Of a stretch of 64,000 nt of DNA, positions 50,056 through 59,543 are shown piece by piece. The translations under genes were made by a program, and so were the position numbers. Numbering within the stretch: position 1 is the first letter of the stretch; each line of letters begins with the position of its first letter. Source of the DNA: Eubacteriales bacterium (lineage in GTDB: Bacteria; Bacillota; Clostridia; Oscillospirales; Butyricicoccaceae); the NCBI GenBank assembly GCA_030524285.1, contig JAUNGQ010000001.1:124001-188000 (forward strand). Direction: 5' to 3'. A model generated the notes under the pieces. The model worked only from the letters and a program-made list of their open reading frames with translations. It did no database searches and was not told where the DNA came from.

Positions 50056-51057
50056 ATGCGGGAAGATCAGGAAAAGCTGGAGTTACTCACCCTGTCTGAC
50101 TGGGCGACACCTGCTGTGAAAAGCTGCGGAAGGGTGCACGCAATTCTGGAATGCCCGCGGAGAACATGCTTTCAGCGTGATCGTGACCGCATTGTACACT
50201 GCAAGGCATTCCGCAGGCTTGGACATAAAACACAGGTCTTTATTTCACCGGAAGGGGATCATTATCGTGACCGCCTGACGCATACACTGGAGGTGGCGCA
50301 GATTGCCCGCACAATTGCGCGCAGTCTGCGGCTCAATGAAGACCTGACAGAAGCGATTGCGTTGGGGCATGACCTTGGCCACACGCCGTTCGGACATGCC
50401 GGGGAACGAACCCTAAACCAGTTATGCGCAGGCATCGGCGGCTTTCGGCACAACGAACAGAGCCTGCGCGTGGCAGATCATCTGGAGCGCGATGGTGCGG
50501 GCTTAAATCTGACGATGGAAGTGCGCAATGGCATTGTTTGCCATACCGGAAAACAACGTGCTGCGACGCCGGAAGGCAGGATTGTCCATTTTGCAGACCG
50601 GATTGCCTATGTCAATCATGATATTGACGATGCAGTGCGTGCTGGAATTATCATTCCGGAGGATCTGCCAAAGGAAGCGGTCCGCATATTGGGGGAAACC
50701 CATGGTGACCGGATTGATACCATGGTGGCGGATATGGTGTTGTATGGCGAGAAGGAGCATGAAATCGGTATGCATCCCGAAGTGTATGCGGCAATGATGG
50801 AGCTGCGGGCGTATCTGTTTCAGGCTGTTTATGCTGCACGGTCACAGGAGGAAGAACACAAGGTTGACGGGCTGCTGGGGGCGCTGTATGATTATTTTTT
50901 ACAGCATATTGAGCAGCTGCCGGAATTTTATAAAAAGCATGTGGCATATGATGGAGAACAGCGTGCTGTCTGCGATTATATTGCGGGCATGACTGACCGC
51001 TTTGCCATTCAAAAATATACGGAATTATTTATTCCGAAGAGCTGGAATATCAAATAA
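50056..51057 (+). CDS. dgt: deoxyguanosinetriphosphate triphosphohydrolase-like protein
   Basis: The 333-residue HD-superfamily enzyme removes triphosphate from dNTPs. It has H in RLTHTLEVAQ, the HD pair in GHDLGHTPFGHAGE and D in FADRIAYVNHDIDD. A dgt-like gene before dnaG is common in Clostridia. TGGAGGTGG precedes the ATG. The 163-bp upstream gap is AT-rich and likely contains the promoter, which I could not place. Confidence 0.9.
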   Translation: MREDQEKLELLTLSDWATPAVKSCGRVHAILECPRRTCFQRDRDRIVHCKAFRRLGHKTQVFISPEGDHYRDRLTHTLEVAQIARTIARSLRLNEDLTEAIALGHDLGHTPFGHAGERTLNQLCAGIGGFRHNEQSLRVADHLERDGAGLNLTMEVRNGIVCHTGKQRAATPEGRIVHFADRIAYVNHDIDDAVRAGIIIPEDLPKEAVRILGETHGDRIDTMVADMVLYGEKEHEIGMHPEVYAAMMELRAYLFQAVYAARSQEEEHKVDGLLGALYDYFLQHIEQLPEFYKKHVAYDGEQRAVCDYIAGMTDRFAIQKYTELFIPKSWNIK

Positions 51058-51079
51058 TATAGCAGAAAGGCGGCATGGA

Positions 51080-52846
51080 ATGGCGATTAATGAGCGATTT
51101 CTCGATGAATTGAACGCAAGATGTGACATTGTTGATATCGTTTCCCGCTATGTGTCGCTGAAAAAAAGCGGAAGCAATTATTTTGGACTTTGCCCGTTCC
51201 ACAACGAAAAAACCGCATCGTTTTCCGTAGCGCCGGACAAGCAGATTTATTATTGCTTTGGCTGTGGCGCAGGCGGCGGGCCGATTCGGTTTATCATGAA
51301 TGTCGAAGGGCTGGAATTTCAGGATGCAGTGCGGTATCTGGCAAAGGAATATAATATGACTGTACCCGAGTCCGAAGGAAATCCGCAGGTACGGCATCAG
51401 CGGGAACGTACACTGGAATTATTAAAGGAAAGCGCGCGTTTCTTTTATGCACAGCTGCACAGCCCGATTGGGGCGCAGGCGCTGGCATATTTCCAAAGCC
51501 GGAGGCTGAGCAAAAAAACGATGAATAACTTTGGGCTGGGCTTTGCGCCGGATTCTTTTCATGCGCTGCTGGATGCGATGACGGCAAAGGGATATAGCAA
51601 GCAGGAATTGGAACAGGCCGGACTGATTGCAAAAGGCAAAAACGGTACATATTATGATAAGTTCCGAAACCGTGTTATATTTCCGATTATTGATATCCGC
51701 GGCGATGTCATTGGCTTTGGCGGGCGCGTTATGGACGACAGCAAACCCAAGTATTTGAACTCGCCGGAAACGGCAGTATTTAATAAACGCCGAAATTTAT
51801 TTGCGATGAACGTGGCAAAAAAGACAAAAAGTGAGTATTTTCTGTTGGCAGAAGGCTATATGGATGTTATTGCATTACATCAGGCAGGATTTGACTGCGC
51901 CGTCGCTTCACTGGGAACCTCGCTCACAGATGAACAGGCACGCCTGCTGTCACGGCATACCAAAACCGTGATTGTATGCTATGATGCGGATACTGCGGGG
52001 CAGTCGGCATCACAGCGGGCCATTGATATTTTGAAAAAAGCCGGCTTGCGGGTGAAAATCCTCAGGATTCCCGGTGCAAAGGATCCGGATGAATTTATCA
52101 AAGCGAAAGGTCCGGAAGCATTTCGCAAACTGATTGAACGATCCGATAATGATATCCGTTACCGGATTGAGACTGTAAGGGATAAATATGACTTCACAGA
52201 GGATGAGCAGCGGATTTTATTTCTGCGGGAAGCGGCCGATATTATTGCCGCGCTGGAAAGCTCTGTGGAGCAGGATGTCTATACCGTATCGACAGCAAAG
52301 CTGGCAGGCGTAACAGCAGCGGCCTTTGCACAGGAAGTCAAGCAGGCACAAAAACGCCGTACACGTCAGGCGAAACGGCAGCTTCACCGTGAGGTGCGTG
52401 CACCTGCACAGGCTGCTCAACCGAAAACAAGGGCCATACATTATGACAATATGAAATCTGCACGGGCAGAGGAAGGAATTTTATCGTTGCTGTTTGCAGA
52501 TGCCTCTTTGATGGAGGAAATGCGGGAATATCTCAAGCCGCAGGATTTTTCTTCCCCAGAGCTGGGTAAAATTTATGGATATGCATCTGCTTTATATAAC
52601 AGCGGACGAAATATCACCGTTTCCGCGTTGGAAGGCATATTGGAACCGGCGGAGCTGGAATTGCTGGTTTCAGCTGTGCAGACACAAATTCCCGCGGATA
52701 CGCGGCATAAAGCGATGGAAGACTATATCAGGATTATCTCGGAGCAGAAGCTTTCACGGAATAGTTCCGCAGACCCGGAGGAGGATCCACTGCTGCGCAA
52801 GGCGCAGATGCAGCGAAAAAGCAAGGGCTTTGATGCAGGGACATAA
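51080..52846 (+). CDS. dnaG: DNA primase
   Basis: The 588-residue primase has the zinc-binding CHC2 domain (C38, H41, C59, C62), the TOPRIM motif LLAEGYMDVIAL with DADTAGQ, and a C-terminal DnaB-binding helical domain. AGAAAGGCGG precedes the ATG; an earlier in-frame start would overlap dgt by 56 bp and adds unrelated residues. Confidence 0.96.
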   Translation: MAINERFLDELNARCDIVDIVSRYVSLKKSGSNYFGLCPFHNEKTASFSVAPDKQIYYCFGCGAGGGPIRFIMNVEGLEFQDAVRYLAKEYNMTVPESEGNPQVRHQRERTLELLKESARFFYAQLHSPIGAQALAYFQSRRLSKKTMNNFGLGFAPDSFHALLDAMTAKGYSKQELEQAGLIAKGKNGTYYDKFRNRVIFPIIDIRGDVIGFGGRVMDDSKPKYLNSPETAVFNKRRNLFAMNVAKKTKSEYFLLAEGYMDVIALHQAGFDCAVASLGTSLTDEQARLLSRHTKTVIVCYDADTAGQSASQRAIDILKKAGLRVKILRIPGAKDPDEFIKAKGPEAFRKLIERSDNDIRYRIETVRDKYDFTEDEQRILFLREAADIIAALESSVEQDVYTVSTAKLAGVTAAAFAQEVKQAQKRRTRQAKRQLHREVRAPAQAAQPKTRAIHYDNMKSARAEEGILSLLFADASLMEEMREYLKPQDFSSPELGKIYGYASALYNSGRNITVSALEGILEPAELELLVSAVQTQIPADTRHKAMEDYIRIISEQKLSRNSSADPEEDPLLRKAQMQRKSKGFDAGT

Positions 52847-52916
52847 TTGGGCAGCATAACAGCTGCTTTATGAAAATACTTTTTTGATTACACAATTTTT
52901 TTTGGAGGCTTAAAGA

Positions 52917-54140
52917 ATGACACAGGACATGGATGTAAAAAAGCAGACAGCCATTAAGGAGCTTATTGCGCTGGGCAAAAAGAAGGGCAAGCTCACACTC
53001 AAGGAAATGTCTGATGCGCTGGAGTCCATCGACATGGAGTCGGATGAGCTGGATAAACTGTATGAGGATCTGGAAAAGGCTGGTGTCGAGCTGGAAGGGG
53101 CGGAAGTGCTGGCAGCTCCGTCCGAAAGTGAAGAGGAATTCTCCGAGGACGCTGTTGAAGAGGTCACCAAGGAAGAACTGGAGGATACGGAATCTCTGGC
53201 GGAAGGCTTTGCGATTGATGACCCGGTACGCATGTACCTCAAAGAAATCGGCAAGGTTGACCTGTTGACACCGGAGGAAGAGGTTGAACTGGCGCAGAAA
53301 ATGCAGGACGGCAATATTGCCAAGGAAAAAATGGCTGAGCTGGAAGAAAGAGAGCGCAACGGCGAGAAAATCGACGAGGCGGAATATCAGGCGCTGCGCA
53401 AGGCAATTCGTGCGGGCGATAATGCAAAGAAGCGTCTGTCGGAAGCAAATCTGCGTCTGGTTGTGTCGATTGCAAAGCGTTATGTCGGACGCGGCATGCT
53501 GTTCCTTGACCTGATTCAGGAGGGTAATCTGGGTCTGCTGAAGGCAGTGGAGAAGTTTGACTGCACCAAGGGCTTTAAGTTCTCCACCTACGCGACGTGG
53601 TGGATTCGTCAGGCAATTACCCGTGCCATTGCAGACCAGGCTCGCACCATCCGTATTCCGGTGCACATGGTAGAAACCATCAACAAGGTAATCCGTGTTT
53701 CCCGTCAGCTGCTGCAGGAGCTGGGGCATGACCCGCAGCCGGAGGAAATTGCGGAGGAGATGAATATGCCGGTAGAGCGTGTGCGTGAAATCCTCAAGAT
53801 TGCACAGGAGCCAGTGTCTCTGGAAACTCCAATTGGTGAAGAGGAAGACAGCCATCTGGGTGATTTCATTCCGGATGATGATGCATTGGAGCCGGCAGAA
53901 GCAGCATCGTTCACCTTGCTCAAAGAGCAGCTGGTAGAAGTTCTGAAAACACTGACTCCACGAGAAGAAAAGGTTCTGCGCCTGCGCTTCGGTATTGAGG
54001 ATGGCCGTACCCGTACACTGGAGGAGGTTGGCAAGGAGTTCAACGTAACCCGTGAGCGTATCCGCCAGATCGAAGCAAAGGCACTGCGCAAGCTGCGCCA
54101 TCCGAGCCGCTCGAAGAAGCTGAAGGACTTTTTGAATTAA
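52917..54140 (+). CDS. rpoD: primary sigma factor (sigma-A/70)
   Basis: The 407-residue protein has region 1.1 (~10-90, acidic), region 1.2 [17 protein letters not shown], region 2 with [16 protein letters not shown], and region 4 with [20 protein letters not shown]. It directs polymerase to TTGACA/TATAAT promoters, matching those found in this window. TTGGAGG precedes the ATG. Confidence 0.97.
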   Translation: MTQDMDVKKQTAIKELIALGKKKGKLTLKEMSDALESIDMESDELDKLYEDLEKAGVELEGAEVLAAPSESEEEFSEDAVEEVTKEELEDTESLAEGFAIDDPVRMYLKEIGKVDLLTPEEEVELAQKMQDGNIAKEKMAELEERERNGEKIDEAEYQALRKAIRAGDNAKKRLSEANLRLVVSIAKRYVGRGMLFLDLIQEGNLGLLKAVEKFDCTKGFKFSTYATWWIRQAITRAIADQARTIRIPVHMVETINKVIRVSRQLLQELGHDPQPEEIAEEMNMPVERVREILKIAQEPVSLETPIGEEEDSHLGDFIPDDDALEPAEAASFTLLKEQLVEVLKTLTPREEKVLRLRFGIEDGRTRTLEEVGKEFNVTRERIRQIEAKALRKLRHPSRSKKLKDFLN

Positions 54141-54153
54141 GGAGGCAGGCGTT

Positions 54154-54642
54154 ATGGTTCGGCGCGATAAACAGAATTATTATCTTGATATGGCGCAGGT
54201 TGCACTGGAACGAAGCACCTGTCTGCGCCGCAGCTTTGGCGCTGTCATTGTAAAAAATGATGTCATTATTTCTACCGGATACAATGGCGCACCGCGTGGG
54301 CGTGCAAACTGTATTGACCTGAATTATTGTATCCGTCAGCAGAGAAATATCCCGCGCGGCACGCAATACGAATTGTGCCGTGCCATCCATGCTGAAGCAA
54401 ATGCGATCATTGCAGCATCCCGTGAGGAAATGATTGGTTCGACACTGTATCTGGTTGGACGAGATGCACAGACCGGTGAGATTATGAAGGATGCAGATTC
54501 CTGTCCGATGTGTAAGCGTCAGATTATCAATGCAGGCATCAGCAAGGTAGTCATCCGGCGTGACCACGACAGCTATGATGTCATTGATGTGGAAGATTGG
54601 GTACAGAATGATGAGCTGTTGGGCGGTCAAATTGGTTATTGA
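54154..54642 (+). CDS. dCMP deaminase-type cytidine/deoxycytidylate deaminase
   Basis: The 162-residue zinc enzyme has HAEANAII for the first ligand and catalytic Glu, and CPMCKRQI for the two cysteine ligands. GYNGAPRGRANC is the nucleotide-binding loop of the dCMP deaminase/ComEB family. It supplies dUMP for dTMP synthesis. AAGGAGG precedes the ATG, 13 bp after rpoD, so it ends that operon. Confidence 0.9.
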   Translation: MVRRDKQNYYLDMAQVALERSTCLRRSFGAVIVKNDVIISTGYNGAPRGRANCIDLNYCIRQQRNIPRGTQYELCRAIHAEANAIIAASREEMIGSTLYLVGRDAQTGEIMKDADSCPMCKRQIINAGISKVVIRRDHDSYDVIDVEDWVQNDELLGGQIGY

Positions 54643-54689
54643 TTTTGTTTGTACTTAAGCTGTAGCTAAAAAAGTATATTGTTCGGCAG

Positions 54690-54737
54690 GACGGGTATCC
54701 CGACACATAGGCTGTGGATGGGATACCTGTCTTTTTC
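54690..54737 (+). terminator. terminator of the dgt-dnaG-rpoD operon
   Basis: GACGGGTATCCC/GGGATACCTGTC 12-bp stem with one G-U pair, 18-nt loop, T5. Confidence 0.85.
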
Positions 54738-54773
54738 TGCGTTTACACAACGTACACAAATTGTTAACACATT

Positions 54774-54808
54774 CAATAGTTGACTTACTCAACTATTGGT
54801 GATAGTAT
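54774..54808 (+). promoter_or_regulatory. MarR operator overlapping the efflux promoter
   Basis: CAATAGTTGA/TCAACTATTG is a perfect 10-bp inverted repeat with a 5-bp spacer (54774-54798). The -35 box TTGACT (54780-54785) lies inside it, and TAGTAT (54803-54808) follows at 17 bp. This is the layout of an autorepressed marR operon. Confidence 0.8.
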
Positions 54809-54849
54809 AGTAGCCGTAATGATTTACTGAATATGGAAGGAGGTGCATC

Positions 54850-55362
54850 ATGCGTGCGGAACAGGTTCACAGAGAATATATGCAGACAATGCAGGAGATT
54901 CGGAAGCTCCGAATACTGCATCGACGAAAGCATGAAGCATTTGGACACGAATTTGGATTTTTACGGATGATTGAAGAATTTCAGTATGATCATCCAGATG
55001 TTCCCGGAATATATGTAAGTGATTTGGCTGCATGCACAGGGATTACGAAATCCGGCGTGTCCAAGTCACTGAATAATCTGGAACGACGCGGCATGATTCG
55101 GCGTACGATCGATCCAAATAACCGGCGGAATACCTTTGTATCGTTAACAGAGGAAGGACATTTGTTTTGTATGAAGCAACATAAACACTGGCATACATTG
55201 ATTATGCAGATTTCCGAAGAAATGGGCGAAGAGCATTTTCTGGAGGTTGTAGCCGGCGTTCGTGAAATTGTACAGATCATGGTGCGTGAACTAACTGCTT
55301 TGGATGGGCAGAATAATACAACAAAGGAGACGACGCAATGCGATCTATTTTGCGATACATGA
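54850..55362 (+). CDS. MarR-family transcriptional regulator
   Basis: The 170-residue protein has a winged helix (~55-115): VSDLAACTGITKSGVSKSLNNLERRGMIRRTIDPNNRR, with the usual wing arginines. AAGGAGGTG precedes the ATG. The ABC gene begins 25 bp inside its 3' end, so regulator and exporter are one operon, probably repressed at the palindrome upstream. Confidence 0.9.
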   Translation: MRAEQVHREYMQTMQEIRKLRILHRRKHEAFGHEFGFLRMIEEFQYDHPDVPGIYVSDLAACTGITKSGVSKSLNNLERRGMIRRTIDPNNRRNTFVSLTEEGHLFCMKQHKHWHTLIMQISEEMGEEHFLEVVAGVREIVQIMVRELTALDGQNNTTKETTQCDLFCDT

Positions 55363-57494
55363 AGGATTCATGGAAAGCAGTGTGTGTTGTTGTTTTACTG
55401 CTGATGGTACAGGCGTACTGTGACCTTTCTCTGCCAACTTATATGAGTAATATTGTAGACGTTGGCATTCAGCAGAACGGCATGGATGATGCCGTCATGG
55501 AACAGATTCGTGCCGATTCCCTGGCACAGCTGGAGCTGTTCATGACAGATGAGGAAATTGATATCGCAGAGGCTGCCTATGGGGAAGCGGATGCGGATGG
55601 AATCCGATTTGTAAACAAAGACCTGAGCGATGACGAACAGGAGGCTCTGTCGGATGCACTATGTACACCGATGGTACTGGTATATCAGGTCTCCCAGCAG
55701 TCGGAATATGATATCGGTCAGATGCAGGCAGCGGTAGAAGCCGGAATGATCACACGTGATCAGCTGCTGGAAATGAAAAATCAGGCATTGGAGAAGATGA
55801 GCGATGTATCCGACAGCACCATGCTGCAAATGGCAGTGTTGTACATGGAAGGCGAATATGATTCCATGGGTGTGGATTTGGGCTCTGTGAGAAACCATTA
55901 CCTGTATTCCACTGGTGGAAAAATGCTTGGGCTCACAGCGCTTGGCTTGCTGGTAGCCATTATCATCGGTTTGATTGCCAGCCGCGTCGGCGCAGGTGTC
56001 GGACGTAATCTGCGTGATCAGGTGTTTGCACGCGTACTGAAATTTTCCAGTGCGGAGATGAATCAGTTTTCTACGGCCTCGCTGATTACCCGCTGTACCA
56101 ATGATATCCAGCAGGTACAGATGGTTTGTGTGATGATACTGCGCATGATGCTGTTTGCACCGATTTGTGCAATCGGCGGTATTTTGAAGGTTTATCAGAC
56201 AAAGACCGGTATGGGTTGGATTATTGTGGTTGCCGTATGCGTGATTTTTGCAGTCATCGGCACACTGATGCGTATTACCATGCCGAAATTTAAAATGATG
56301 CAGTCTCTGATTGACCGGCTGAATCTCATCAGCCGTGAAATCCTGACTGGTATTATGCCCATTCGAGCATTCAGCAGGGAAAAGCGAGAGGAAGAACGGT
56401 TTGCAGGTGCCAATACCGATTTAATGCGTACCCAGCTGTTTACCAACCGTGTGATGAGCTTTATGATGCCGGCTATGATGCTGACAATGAACGGTATTAC
56501 TGTTGCGATTGTCTGGTTTGGCAGCAAGGGCATTGATATGGGCAATTTACAGGTAGGCGATATGATGGCATTTATCACCTACACCATGATGATTGTCATG
56601 TCCTTTATGATGATGACGATGATTTCGATTTTCCTGCCGCGTGCAGGCGTGGCAGCAGATCGTATCAATGAAATTTTGCACACCGAGCCGACGATCTCAG
56701 ATCAGCCGGGGCTGGAAGATCCGGAAAAGGAATGGAAAGGAGAAATTTGCTTTGACGATGTGACCTTCTGTTATCCGGGCGCCAGCCATCCAGCAATCGA
56801 GCATATCAGCTTTACGGCAGAACCGGGCAAGACAACGGCTATTATTGGTTCAACTGGCTGCGGCAAGTCGACGCTGTTAAACCTGATTCCTCGTCTGTTT
56901 GACGTAACAGAGGGAAGTGTCAAGCTGGACGGTGTGGATATCCGTCAGATAAAGCAGGAAACGTTGCGCAAGCAGCTGGGCTATGTTCCGCAGAAGGGAG
57001 TCCTGTTCTCAGGCGATATTGCATCCAACCTGAAATTTGCAGACCACAATATTTCCGATGAACAAATGGAGCTGGCAGCAGAAATTGCACAGGCAACCGA
57101 GTTTATCGACAGCAAAATGGACCGTTACCACAGCCATATTGCGCAGGGCGGCAGCAACGTTTCCGGCGGACAGAAGCAGCGTTTGTCGATTGCACGCGCC
57201 ATTGCTGCCGAACCGAAGGTATTCCTGTTTGACGATTCCTTCTCGGCATTGGACTATAAGACAGATGCCGCGCTGCGCCGTGCACTGGGACAGCACGTCG
57301 GCAACGCAACTGTCATTATTGTCGCGCAGCGTATTTCTACCATTCTCCATGCTGATCAGATCATTGTACTCAATGAAGGCAGGGTTGATGGTATTGGTAC
57401 ACATGAAGAGCTGCTGGCAAGCTGCAATACCTATCGTGAAATTGCACAGAGCCAGTTGAGTGAATCTGAGCTGAAAGGAGGCGGCGTACAGTGA
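55338..57494 (+). CDS. ABC exporter half-transporter, subunit with degenerate Walker B
   Basis: The 718-residue protein fuses a six-helix domain to an ATPase domain. A ~145-residue extracytoplasmic insert sits between helices 1 and 2 (~45-190), mostly acidic and helical. The ATPase has Walker A GSTGCGKST, a good signature NVSGGQKQ, and Walker B VFLFDDSF, where Asp replaces the catalytic Glu. That is typical of one subunit of heterodimeric exporters (BmrCD, LmrCD, TM287/288). AAAGGAG precedes the ATG. Confidence 0.92.
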   Translation: MRSILRYMKDSWKAVCVVVLLLMVQAYCDLSLPTYMSNIVDVGIQQNGMDDAVMEQIRADSLAQLELFMTDEEIDIAEAAYGEADADGIRFVNKDLSDDEQEALSDALCTPMVLVYQVSQQSEYDIGQMQAAVEAGMITRDQLLEMKNQALEKMSDVSDSTMLQMAVLYMEGEYDSMGVDLGSVRNHYLYSTGGKMLGLTALGLLVAIIIGLIASRVGAGVGRNLRDQVFARVLKFSSAEMNQFSTASLITRCTNDIQQVQMVCVMILRMMLFAPICAIGGILKVYQTKTGMGWIIVVAVCVIFAVIGTLMRITMPKFKMMQSLIDRLNLISREILTGIMPIRAFSREKREEERFAGANTDLMRTQLFTNRVMSFMMPAMMLTMNGITVAIVWFGSKGIDMGNLQVGDMMAFITYTMMIVMSFMMMTMISIFLPRAGVAADRINEILHTEPTISDQPGLEDPEKEWKGEICFDDVTFCYPGASHPAIEHISFTAEPGKTTAIIGSTGCGKSTLLNLIPRLFDVTEGSVKLDGVDIRQIKQETLRKQLGYVPQKGVLFSGDIASNLKFADHNISDEQMELAAEIAQATEFIDSKMDRYHSHIAQGGSNVSGGQKQRLSIARAIAAEPKVFLFDDSFSALDYKTDAALRRALGQHVGNATVIIVAQRISTILHADQIIVLNEGRVDGIGTHEELLASCNTYREIAQSQLSESELKGGGVQ

Positions 57495-59326
57495 GTGAAG
57501 AGACAAGAAGACCGATGCGCCGCGGGCCGGGCGCAAGAGGTATGACGGGCGAAAAGGCAAAGGATTTCCGCGGCACCGTCCGAAAGCTGCTGAAATATAT
57601 CGGAAGCTATCGATTGGGGGTTATGGCCGTCCTGATCTTTGCCATTGGCAGCACCATATTTAATATTACCGGACCGAAAATTCTGAGTAAGGCCATTACT
57701 GTACTGTATGAAGGTCTTGTGAGCAAGCTTTCCGGCACCGGTGAGATTGCATTTGACAGGGTTGGACAGATTCTGCTGTTCCTGCTGGGGATCTATGTAC
57801 TCAGCGCCTTCCTGAATTTCATTCAGGGCTGGATTATGACTGGAATTACGCAAAAAGTCTGTTTCCGCATGCGCAGGGAAATCAGTGAAAAAATCAACCG
57901 TCTGCCGTTGGGCTATTTTGAAAGCCGTACAGTCGGTGAGGTACTCTCCCGTATCACCAATGATGTTGATACACTGGGACAGAGCTTGAACCAGAGTGTG
58001 ACACAGCTGATTACCTCTGTGGCAACCATTGTCGGCGTTCTCATTATGATGCTGAGCATCAGCCCGCTGATGACGCTGATTGCGCTGGTAATTCTGCCGG
58101 TTTCCATGATCTTTGTAACGGCAGTTGTCAAAATCAGCCAGAAATATTTCCGCGCACAGCAGCGGTATCTGGGCGAAATCAACGGACAGATTGAAGAAAC
58201 CTTCTCTGGGCATACCGTTGTACGTGTCTTCAATCAGGAGGCACGGACGAAAGAAGAATTTGATCGCACCAATGAAAAGCTGTATGAATCCGCATGGAAG
58301 TCACAGTTCCTGTCCGGTTTGATGCAGCCGATTATGAATTTTGTCGGTAATCTGGGCTATGTCGGCGTTGCCGTTGCCGGCTCTGTTCTTGCCATTGCCG
58401 GTATCATCACAGTTGGTGATATTCAGGCGTTTATTCAGTACGTTCGTAATTTTACCCAGCCGATTACGCAGCTGGCACAGGTTTCCAATATGCTGCAATC
58501 CATGGCGGCGGCGGCAGAACGTGTCTTTGAATTTCTTGAGGAAAAGGAAGAAGACCAGCATGTAGAAAATCCAGTTTCCATCGAAAGCGTCAAGGGTTCG
58601 GTACAGTTTGAGCATGTACGCTTTGGCTATGATGCGGCACAGCCGGTTATCCATGACTTTACCTGTGATGTGAAGCCGGGACAGATGGTAGCCATTGTCG
58701 GACCAACCGGTGCAGGCAAAACTACGATGGTAAAGCTGTTGATGCGGTTCTACGATGTGGACAGCGGCGCAATCCGCCTGGATGGGCATGATGTCCGCCG
58801 CTTTAACCGTTCCGAACTGCGCGAGGGCTTCGGGATGGTATTGCAGGATACGTGGCTGTTCAAGGGAACCATTATGGAAAATATCCGGTATGGCAGGCTG
58901 GATGCAACCGATGAAGAGGTCATTGCTGCGGCAAAGGCAGCGAAAGCAGACAGCTTCATCCGCACCCTGCCGGGTGGCTATCAAATGGAGCTGAATGAGG
59001 AAATCAGCAATGTATCGCAGGGTCAAAAGCAGCTGCTCACCATTGCACGTGCGATTCTGGCAGATAATCCGATCCTGATTTTGGATGAGGCAACGTCCTC
59101 GGTTGATACCAGAACCGAAGCGCTGATTCAGTCCGCAATGAACCGCCTGATGGAGGGCAGAACAAGCTTTGTCATTGCACATCGCCTGTCTACGATCCGG
59201 GAGGCTGATTTGATTCTGGTTATGCGCGATGGAGATATCGTGGAGCAGGGCAACCATAAGAGCCTATTGGAGAAAAACGGCTTTTATGCAGAGCTGTATA
59301 ACAGTCAGTTTGACGATGCATCGTAA
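57491..59326 (+). CDS. ABC exporter half-transporter, catalytic subunit
   Basis: The 611-residue partner starts at GTG overlapping the previous stop by 4 bp, with AAAGGAGG upstream. Six helices (~40-330) precede an ATPase domain with Walker A GPTGAGKTT, Walker B ILILDEAT with the intact Glu, and a deviant signature NVSQGQKQ. The weak signature and the partner's Asp would together form the degenerate ATP site. It likely exports drugs or lipids/peptides. Confidence 0.93.
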   Translation: MSEETRRPMRRGPGARGMTGEKAKDFRGTVRKLLKYIGSYRLGVMAVLIFAIGSTIFNITGPKILSKAITVLYEGLVSKLSGTGEIAFDRVGQILLFLLGIYVLSAFLNFIQGWIMTGITQKVCFRMRREISEKINRLPLGYFESRTVGEVLSRITNDVDTLGQSLNQSVTQLITSVATIVGVLIMMLSISPLMTLIALVILPVSMIFVTAVVKISQKYFRAQQRYLGEINGQIEETFSGHTVVRVFNQEARTKEEFDRTNEKLYESAWKSQFLSGLMQPIMNFVGNLGYVGVAVAGSVLAIAGIITVGDIQAFIQYVRNFTQPITQLAQVSNMLQSMAAAAERVFEFLEEKEEDQHVENPVSIESVKGSVQFEHVRFGYDAAQPVIHDFTCDVKPGQMVAIVGPTGAGKTTMVKLLMRFYDVDSGAIRLDGHDVRRFNRSELREGFGMVLQDTWLFKGTIMENIRYGRLDATDEEVIAAAKAAKADSFIRTLPGGYQMELNEEISNVSQGQKQLLTIARAILADNPILILDEATSSVDTRTEALIQSAMNRLMEGRTSFVIAHRLSTIREADLILVMRDGDIVEQGNHKSLLEKNGFYAELYNSQFDDAS

Positions 59327-59380
59327 CCGTGCATTGTCTGTTGTACAAAAATAGTATCCGTAAAAGGTAGAAATCGTATC

Positions 59381-59418
59381 ATCCCCGTCGAACCGATGTG
59401 TTTGTCGGGGATTTCCTT
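59381..59418 (+). terminator. terminator of the MarR-ABC operon
   Basis: ATCCCCG/CGGGGAT 7-bp stem with an 18-nt loop and a short T-rich tail. Confidence 0.6.
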
Positions 59419-59421
59419 TGG

Positions 59422-59450
59422 TTGACAGAACCATACAGGAAGGATACAAT
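59422..59450 (+). promoter_or_regulatory. promoter of the first SLH gene
   Basis: Perfect TTGACA, 17 bp and TACAAT, ~95 bp upstream of the start codon. Confidence 0.75.
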
Positions 59451-59543
59451 ATACATAAAAGCGAGAGCATATCTGAAATACAGAATAGGAAAGATATTCC
59501 TTTGCTTTCAGATATTACGGAAGAAAAGGGAGAAGATACAGCA

